The translations under genes and the position numbers were made by a program. This document shows, one piece after another, positions 56,831-64,000 of a stretch of 64,000 bases of DNA. The notes below the pieces were generated by a model. That model ran no database searches and was not told the DNA's origin. It saw nothing but the letters and a program-made list of their open reading frames with translations. The stretch comes from Flammula alnicola. Taxonomy: Eukaryota > Basidiomycota > Agaricomycetes > Agaricales > Strophariaceae. The DNA is taken from contig JADNRV010000191.1 in NCBI GenBank assembly GCA_015499995.1, forward strand, positions 29,943 to 93,942, given 5' to 3'. How positions within the stretch are numbered: the first letter of the stretch is position 1; every line of letters begins with the position of its first letter.

Positions 56831-57700
56831 ATCGTATCCCACCAATCATCTTCTCAACCACTCTGAGCCTATCCTCGCTCTCGCTCTTTCTCCTTCCTTT
56901 TATTCCCTGCCCGCTGTCTCCGTATCCCGTCAAGATGGACACATTCTACTCAACCTTCTTTCTTTCTTTCCATCATTCTTGGAACTCAATCCGGCACGGC
57001 AAATCCACTGTTCGCGCCCTGACCACCTCCTCAAAATATGCCGTTGTCTCGCGCTGTGCCGTGTCTGTCATGCATAATGTGCGACGTCCGTGGTGGAGGT
57101 TAGGCCGCATTCTCGAACCGAAATCCCATCCCATCTTACAATTTACTCTTTCGGTCAACGCGCGAATATGTTCATGGGAGGCGCCGTGTCGAACTTGAAA
57201 TACAAGGCGTGGTTCTTCGGAATCGCTCTCTGATTCGGCTCTTAGCAAACAAAAACGCAGCGGGACTGGAAGGGTTGGAGGGTATATAAGAGCCTGTGAA
57301 GTGGCGCTGTTGCCACCATGCAGTATGTTGTGTCGTTCTTCGACTTCCTCCGTCAAGCTGAAGGCCCTTCTCATGAGTGGCTCGATGGAAAGCAATCATC
57401 AATGTTGCAACTTTGATGACGTGGACTCTGTGTCACTTTATGCTCGTGCGCGGACTTTGCGGCCCCATTCACCTTCGTGGGGTTGAACTTCATGAGTGCT
57501 GTATGTTTCTCCTTCTTTCCGCCTCCCTTCAACCTCTTTTCTCCCATTCTCTTACTGCCTTTTCCCTCTTCCTTCTTCCTAACTAACCATACACCCCGAT
57601 AGTCTGCGACTTCGATGTCCAGAGCACAGCCACGTAGTTTCCGGACGACGCCTACGGGTCGATACCACTCTCACGTGTGACGGCGCTGGGGCAATTGGCG
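56790..57700 (+). pseudogene. WSC cassette remnant 6: promoter with TATA box and exon 4 scrap
   Basis: 56790-57240 is the cassette leader; TATATAA at 57283-57289 lies in the same context as at 2965. An ATG at 57318 opens a short frame (MQYVVSFFDFLRQAEGPSHE) of 25-30 codons, which is unrelated to WSC. At 57601-57700 a piece of exon 4 (VCDFDVQSTAT, stop, FPDDAYG) follows. The body of the gene is gone. Confidence 0.55.
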
Positions 57701-58080
57701 TGTTACGTGACTCGTTTTTCTGGTGGTCTCCCTATTCCAACAGGATTCGAGTTTCTGCCCTTCTACTTTTTTTGTGTGTTTAGGGTACACTAATAGCGGA
57801 CGTCCCATTGTACTGCTTGCCAAGTTCCTCGTAGCGAATTTGATACGCGCAGGCCAAAGTAAAGAGGCACTTCGCGTGTTAACGTCGTCATCTTTGTCGT
57901 TGGCCAAAGTGAAAGCTGCCTCGAGGTTTTAATTCCGTCGTCTAACTGGGCGCTCATCTTTTCCAGATCGCAACATATCAAGCGCGCGATGCCCATCTCG
58001 ATGAGCGCGATGTTGCGGCGGTCATTGGGCAGAGTTCTGTCCTCGTAGACTTCCTTGTTAAAAAAGAAGATTTTCTCAAA
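57701..58080 (-). pseudogene. TPR-like gene remnant
   Basis: Minus-strand frames encode VYEDRTLPNDRRNIALIEMG and, after a frame change, LANDKDDDVNTRSASLLWPA, the style of helical repeat proteins. No start, stops or splice sites make a gene. Possibly the same family as the remnant at 5620-5790. Confidence 0.35.
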
Positions 58081-58329
58081 TGCACCGGAAGACTGTCAGA
58101 ACATACAAGTTACAACTCGAAGTATGCAGAGTAGACAAATCACATTTCATTCAACCGCGAAGTAGGGAATGGGTAGCAGGCTGTATTTTAGCAGAAACCT
58201 CGGAGGGTACTATAATTTCTCTTTTTCGCGACCATCGACTGGACCAACCAAACAGCCCCCGGTCCGGCATTGTGATCCTGGCACTCTTATTCTGCATACG
58301 ACTGGCAGGGTCCAGGGGCTTGCCCTCGG

Positions 58330-60668
58330 CTACAACACCCAAGTCAGCACCGACTCTCCATAGCAGAGAGAGCTTCGCAACTCACTACGTGGGGTCGAGT
58401 CCTCATCCCGAGAGTAAAGAGTCGTCGCATTGCTACTACCCCGAGACCAGAGAGTCGTTGTAGTGCTATTCCCAGACCAAATACTCGTCGAGCTCAGTGT
58501 ACTACCACTGTTGGTAGAGTTCGTGTTCGTTGTATTTTGACTCTGGTCAAACACATTGTAGTTCCCTTGTACAACGTTGAACTCCCCTCCATTGATGAGC
58601 ATGTTCTGGGACGGTTGGAAGAAAGATACAGCTTGCCCAGAACGCGGGCCAGAACCGTTAGATTCCGCAACCTTGCTCTCCTCGGGCACAAACGCATTCG
58701 GGTTAAAAGAGGTGCTAGCGGTTGAATATTCACCACCAGTCTGTACGGTCGAGGTCAGCTCCACCACTCGGTCTTTGGTATTTGTGGTTGCAAACGCGGT
58801 ACTGCGGAGAGGGTCTTTCGGTGTCAAACAAGCAACACCTGTAAAAGATAACGCATGCTAAGCCAAGAAATTGAGGCTTTAAATCTGTAAACGAACGCAC
58901 CAGCTGCATCACTGACTTCATGTGCCGTCGTGATACGTGCTAAGATTTCGTCCGAAGCAGGAAGAGAGACATCATCCTAAATAAAAGAGTCTCGGCGTGG
59001 AATTCCAATTCTATTCATGGATCAAGATCCCCTTACCTGTTTGAGAACCGAAATCCAATCCATGTCACTTGTTATAGCTATCCATACATCCGGTTTCTGT
59101 TCCAATGCAAAACGTATGAATGACTTGGCTATAACGGATTCGACTATGAAAAAGACTGACCGATTGTAACAGGAAATTGTTGATGATTGTCGACGGATGA
59201 ATGCTCTGCAAGATAATATTCTTAGTTTTTCCAAAAGACGACGGTCAGTACCAAAGCTGAAGTTCGCACCAGAGCTGAGGTGGTACCAGATATCTGAGCA
59301 ATGCTTGTATTAGGGGAATTGCTGCGGGCATTGTATCCGTTGTGGGCTCCGTGAGGCCTAGGAGATGGTCCACTTGGGGCGCTGGCTGAACTGTCCGAAG
59401 GCTTAGGGTTACCACGGATAGAATGGATGTCTGGTGCGGCGTCGATGTCTGTCCCGGTGCGAATTGCAGACCCCCTAAGTTCAGATTCTAATTTTTCCCA
59501 GCCGTCTTTTTGGAGTGTCGCATTTAGCGTGCGAACAAATAAAGATTGATTTTCGAATGCTTGCAATTCCTGCGCTTCACGCCCCGTCCACAGCGCTGTT
59601 ATTTCCGGACGACTCGGTCCTGATCTGGCCGAGTCTGCCATGCCACTATAGTCCCAAGTGTATATCATTCCAACGCTGCTGTCTTTTTTTGGCTTAAACC
59701 GCAGAGTCAATGGACGGTTTGTCTCGTGGGTCGCATTGGCAAATGTGGCCATACCCCAAGCCCGAGAATTGTCGACACCAATGACAAGACGCAAATCGCC
59801 ATTCTTGACTTGCCGTCCACGGATCCAGTGGTATACTTATACCAATTTACTATATTCAGTTCAAGGTATTGCGTGAATCTAGCCGTGTTCGCTAGGTTCA
59901 CCGTATATGCACCTTCCGGCATCGTCAGTATAGCACCCTCACGAGCGGACGCTATGAAGGTTATTCCGCTGTTTGCAAGAGTCTTAGGAGGATTGTGAGT
60001 GCGATGGATACAGTAGAGAGACGTACGCTGGACCGATATCATTGATATCTTTTGTAATCGATTCACTCGATAGATGGGTGTCTTCTCTGAGTTCCTGGAG
60101 ACCTTGGATGTCGTGCGCAGGGATTAGTGGAGGATTGAGCGGAGAGAACCCTTCGGGAACACTACCCGCATTAATAGGATCATCTTGGGGGAGGCAAATA
60201 TTGAATAAAAAGTCGAAGGCTCCATCTTCAGTTATGATTCCGACATCACCAATGGCGATACCGCGCCTTCGATACGAGATGTCGAGGAAATTATTTGCCT
60301 CCGGTATCCACAAGGGTGAGCCACGGCCCTTTGCAGATAGGTGTCTGTAGTAGATGTCCGAACTCTTTTGAACTGGGATTCTTATCGGTAAGCCAACACT
60401 TGTTTCACCCGGGATCGTTGTCGATATGTCTGAACTTTCTTGAACGAGCATTGTTGCTGTTGTTTGGACGGCTTGGAGAGACCTGCGGAATCCAAGGGCC
60501 TGAAAAATTCTTCGTACGCCTCTGATGAGAAGCGATTCAGCTCATTGAGGGGCACGAGCGCCTAAGGACCGCCAATGTTGAACCACTATTTTTTCCCGAG
60601 TTGGATGAAAAGCTCACCTTGAAGTGCATCCTCGGGCCAGGTTGAGAGGGGCTCGTACTAGATGCCAT
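58330..60668 (-). pseudogene. Gene B: paralogue of gene A without the transposon, one frameshift
   Basis: Exon 1 (60668-60618, MASSTSPSQPGPRMHFK), exon 2 from 60499 (ALGFRRSLQAVQTTATMLVQ .. ISYRRRGIAIGDVGIITEDG ..), a 40-base intron (GTCTCT..CCTAAG), then TLANSGITFIASAREGAILT and NTARFTQYLELNIVNWYKY. At about 59826 a G is missing relative to gene A (GGATCC-AGT against GGATCCCAGT), which breaks the frame before NGDLRLVIGVDNSRAWGMAT. Downstream exons, including one Asn/Gly motif (NMLINGGEFNVVQGNYNVFD), are intact. The gene ends near 58330 without the long C-terminal part of gene A. Unless the missing base is an error, it is not functional. Confidence 0.7.
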
Positions 60669-61849
60669 TAAAGTACAGAGAGATAGGAAGGAGTTTCAAG
60701 GAGATGAAGGTCCTGGAAAAGCGCCCGTTTGGGCGGCAAGGGGACAATGTACATGGCTGTGCGTGCATGACCATTCCGCATGCCACGCATATTACATGAT
60801 GATGCACATTCCATGGACGCCCATTCAATTCTACAATTATACTTAGGTACATAGTTATATTCCTGTACAGGATACGACACGAATAATGGTACGCCATCAA
60901 AACTTGGAGAGGTCAGAAGCGCAAGAGCGAGGAACATATTAACTCTCCCTCCATACAACCCTCTCCATAAACTCGACTCGAGATCTCTATACTCGTACAG
61001 ACTACTGGTATGTTTGTATCTTATGTTGTGTTTATTTTATTTCAATCAAACGTTCCTTGAGAAATTCAAATAGGTTCATTTTGAAGGGTGGGGATCATGA
61101 ACTGCAAGTCGATGGAAGCAGACCTATCCTGGATTGATATCGCAAAACAACGAGAGGAAAGTTTGGATTGGGCGTTGCTTGAACTTGCCACAGGATCTCA
61201 GATGAGGAGCACAGGAGATATTCGGGGGGGGCCGCTTTCGTATGCTCTCCTCACCTTGCATGAGCGGTCGGTGTAGTTCATCCTGTGATCTGGTATGGCA
61301 TTGGCCGCTTCCATTAGCAGTCAATCCCACCGGAAGGGTCCTGCCTGGGGTATGGATCGACTTTGGATGAAAGGAAGACGAAGATCGGTAACAGAGTTGT
61401 GAGTCGCCGTCGACTATGCATGTCTGGCCGACAGATTACAGCGAGAAGATATCAACGGAATGTATATGGGTTGAGCTCACAAAGAAAAGACGACACTCGG
61501 TAAATTGATTCGTCCAAATTCATGGTTTGAAGCTCCGTCCACTTGCCGTCCAGCTTCCAGGACAAGATAAGGCCACAAAGCACACGCGCGTCCGCAGAAC
61601 CTGCAGGATTGGTTCATCGTCATTGATGCCGACATCAGGAAGATAGAGTACTTGGCATGGGTATTAAAATTCTTTCACGGAAACCTTCGAGAAGAGAAGA
61701 GAATGAATGGTTAGAGAAGAAGTTGCCTATTAATATTGAATATCCAGCCCGGGCATCCTGAAAGTTGTACGAAAATGGGGTGCGATTCTTATTATGAAAA
61801 AAAAACAGAGCTGGATGACAACACATTCAATGCGATAATAACATGCATA
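60669..61849. other. Gene B promoter and intergenic DNA
   Basis: 60669-60910 is the promoter block shared with gene A. 60945-61045 contains sequence also found near 30590 and 4795. An open frame at 61088-61276 (plus, MNCKSMEADLSWIDIAKQRE) has a start but no other support. The rest shows nothing. Confidence 0.45.
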
Positions 61850-62422
61850 CTAGCTATCCACAGCATAGACCTTGATAATATCGCTCGTCTTGAGTCCCAT
61901 CAAATCTGCCACGATCTTCTTTTGCTCATCGGTAGCGGTTTGAGTGGGGAGTCCGAGAATGACAACTGGGAATACTGGACGATCTGGAGAATTCGCGGTC
62001 TCCACCGGGGTGCCCTGGAAAGGATATAGTAGCGAAAGATAAGAAGTCTGGGGAACAAAGGATCATGTACTCGAAGTGCCGAATTCAAACTTACCATTGA
62101 CCGATCGACGATGAGCCCATTTGTGCGATCGAAGAGTTCGTTGAACACTTTCTCGCTAAATGTTGGGCTGAAAGGTTTCTTTCCCTGGAGTATAGGAAGT
62201 GGCTCGCCGATTTCAGTGAGGACATGGAAGAAATGTTGCCAGTTTTCACCGCCTGGCAATGCCTCGTAAGGCTGGACTGGCCAGTGCGATGCAGGGGGGT
62301 AGACTAAGTAATGAAGGGAGAGCCAGTCAGCGTTGAATAAGTAGGAAAGGGATATAACAGCGAATGGTGATACCATCTTGTGGGCAACCCCAGCCAGGAT
62401 ATTGTTGTTTAGCGAGAGACAT
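61850..62422 (-). CDS. Small three-exon gene (140 aa, unknown)
   Basis: Exons 62422-62374, 62303-62095 and 62014-61850 are joined in phase with standard splice sites. The protein begins MSLAKQQYPGWGCPQD; the middle has SHWPVQPYEALPGGENWQHF and FSPTFSEKVFNELFDRTNGL, the end has PVFPVVILGLPTQTATDEQK and an IKVYAVDS tail. It looks like a compact soluble protein; no family recognised. It is divergent from the cholinephosphotransferase gene. Confidence 0.65.
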
Positions 62423-62819
62423 CTCAGGAACAGAATGAGCTCGAGACGACTGAGGATGTGACTTGGATCGCGAGACGCGACGCGAAGGCGTGTGAATATA
62501 GAAACTTAAAGTCACGTGGGCACGATAATCTCAGGCACCAATCGGAATATTTTCTGGAAGAACGTTCGTCCAGTTTCTCTCTCCCGTCCATCGTCGACGT
62601 GGCCGCTCTCTCCTCCAACAATCTTATCGTACGCTTTCCCTGGTGACGTTGGGAAGGTTGGAGTATAGACAGGCTGTTAGAAACAAAGAGTTCAATACGT
62701 GAGGGTTTGGTTCTCCTTATCTATGGCGTCGGACAACTGATTTTTTGGCTGTTTAGGACAGGAATAGAAGCCAGTGAACCCATTCCTAGACACGAAACAC
62801 GAGACATTCAGTAATTACC
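62423..62819. promoter_or_regulatory. Divergent promoter region
   Basis: 397 bases between the starts of the small gene (minus) and the cholinephosphotransferase gene (plus). The sequence has no spliced coding frame. No TATA box is obvious. Confidence 0.45.
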
Positions 62820-64000
62820 ATGGGCTATATCCCGCAACACTCCCTGGAGAACCTCAAAAAGTACTCATATAAAGGCGTCGACAAGTATGTATATGAACGA
62901 TGTGGGCCGTCTACCGTTGGGATGGGGCGAAAGGGTTATGTCTGGTGGCTCATGGCTCGTCTTTAACCCCGTTTAGATCATTGCTGTCGCGCTATGTGCT
63001 GAATCCGTTCTGGACGTGGTTCGTCACTCTGTGGCCGCTATCTGTTGCGCCTAATACGGTGCGTTTGTTCATGGGATAACAGTTCAACCAGACTCTCACA
63101 GAACCTATCTATCCATTTAGATCACCCTCACGGGTCTATGCATTGTATTTGTCAACTTTTTCACGCTGCTTTATTACGATCCTATGTATCTTACCGAGAG
63201 TAATGGCGCGGAGGGACCTCCACATTGGGTTTATTATACGTATGGTGTCATCTTGTCTTTTTAATATCATTTCTCATATGATTTTTTTCAACTTCTAGAT
63301 GGGCGATAGGGCTGTTCGCGTACCAGAGCTTGGACGCCATCGACGGGTACGCTTTCCTGCTGATTTCATGCAAGTTCTCGTTATGGATTCCTATCGTCTC
63401 CTTGAAGGAAGCAGGCCAGGAGGACTGGCATGGCAGGGCCACTTGGAGAGATGTTTGACCATGGTGCGTCGTTTCTCTTCTCCCTTTCTTTCGTTCGCCT
63501 CATACATATCGTATTTAGGATGTGATGCACTCAACACCACAGTGAGCAACCCTTCTATCTTCGCTCGATGCTCCAGGGCATCAACTCACCTTTGGGTCAT
63601 CGTCATAGCTTGAGGTTGTCCTCGCCTCGCGCGCTCTTGGGCTCGGACGCTCCTGGTGGACTGTCGCCTCGCAAATAGCCACACTAGCCAATTTTTACCT
63701 GACAACTTGGGAGGAATATCACACTGGTTCGTTTCGTCGTAGAGTTCACAGCTATACGATAAGCTTATCGGATGTCTTACCTTGCAGGCCAGCTATTCCT
63801 TGGCCACTTTTCTGGCCCCGTCGAGGGAATTCTAATGATCGTGGCAATTTTCGCCATCAGTGGATTCTTGGTGCGTATTGACTGTTCCATTAAACTTGCT
63901 GCGACACCTACTGACGCTGGACCTAATAGGACCCAGTTCTGGAACCAAGGCATCTGGTCATTCACCCACCTAGAACATCTCCCTGATCAGCAAAATCCCT
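62820..64000 (+). CDS. CDP-alcohol phosphatidyltransferase (choline/ethanolamine phosphotransferase), 5' part
   Basis: Exons 62820-62884, 62977-63058, 63121-63239, 63299-63346, 63408-63463, 63519-63541, 63609-63726, 63788-63870 and 63937 to beyond the window end keep frame. The product starts MGYIPQHSLENLKKYSYKGV and contains the complete CDP-alcohol phosphotransferase signature D-G-x2-A-R-x8-G-x3-D-x3-D (DGKQARRTGMAGPLGEMFDH then GCD), spread over three exons. Hydrophobic segments around it (PLSVAPNTITLTGLCIVFVN; GPVEGILMIVAIFAISGF) are membrane spans. The family transfers phosphocholine or phosphoethanolamine from CDP-alcohol to diacylglycerol in the ER/Golgi (Kennedy pathway). Choline against ethanolamine preference cannot be told. 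The gene runs off the right edge. Confidence 0.9.

Overview
The window reads as genomic DNA of an agaricomycete basidiomycete (mushroom-forming fungus). The signs are many short introns (about 45-65 bases, GT..AG with a CTNAC branch site), a KDZ-type DNA transposon carrying a TET/JBP dioxygenase gene, a NACHT-WD40 NLR with near-identical WD repeats, and secreted WSC-domain genes. No genus is claimed. Most of the window is accessory, repeat-driven DNA. Ordinary conserved gene space appears only at the extreme right, where a cholinephosphotransferase-type gene runs off the end.

Layout. 1-2.5 kb: decayed intergenic DNA with direct duplications. 2.5-4.6 kb: the one intact WSC gene. At least six broken or partial copies of the same cassette lie at about 31.0, 32.0, 34.5, 42.3-43.8, 45.7-47.2, 55.2-56.8 and 57.2-57.7 kb. 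6.1-9.2 kb and 28.1-29.0 kb: two halves of one multi-exon gene (gene A, minus strand), split by an 18,936-bp KDZ-type element at 9203-28138. The element is flanked by an 8-bp target duplication (GCTCGAAT). A paralogue without the insertion (gene B, 58.3-60.7 kb) shows the pre-insertion structure but has its own frameshift.

Inside the element: inverted terminal repeats of about 2 kb. Each contains an apparently intact two-exon gene (135 aa, one residue different between copies) and a long array of about 36-bp palindromic repeats. Between them lie a KDZ transposase gene with CxC/SWIM-like zinc clusters, a TET/JBP-family 2-oxoglutarate/Fe(II) dioxygenase gene, and six further spliced passenger genes of unknown function. 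One of these is a nine-exon, 765-aa gene with a recent 144-bp intron+exon tandem duplication. The genes sit in divergent pairs with short shared promoters. Nearly all exon phases fit, so most passengers look functional, but the transposase gene shows one frame break I could not explain by splicing.

Right of the element: two copies of a 616-bp hAT-like MITE (35,533 and 43,053), each with a perfect 8-bp target duplication. One sits in a CTG-rich hairpin minisatellite and the other in an exon of a WSC pseudogene. Several unusual repeats (twin perfect hairpins, 43-bp tandem repeats, an inverted exon pair) fill 36-42 kb. A NACHT NLR with fifteen 42-residue WD repeats is at 49.6-54.8 kb. The last 2.2 kb holds a small three-exon gene divergent from the cholinephosphotransferase gene. 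All spliced structures were worked out by eye from splice signals and frame continuity. No database search was run.
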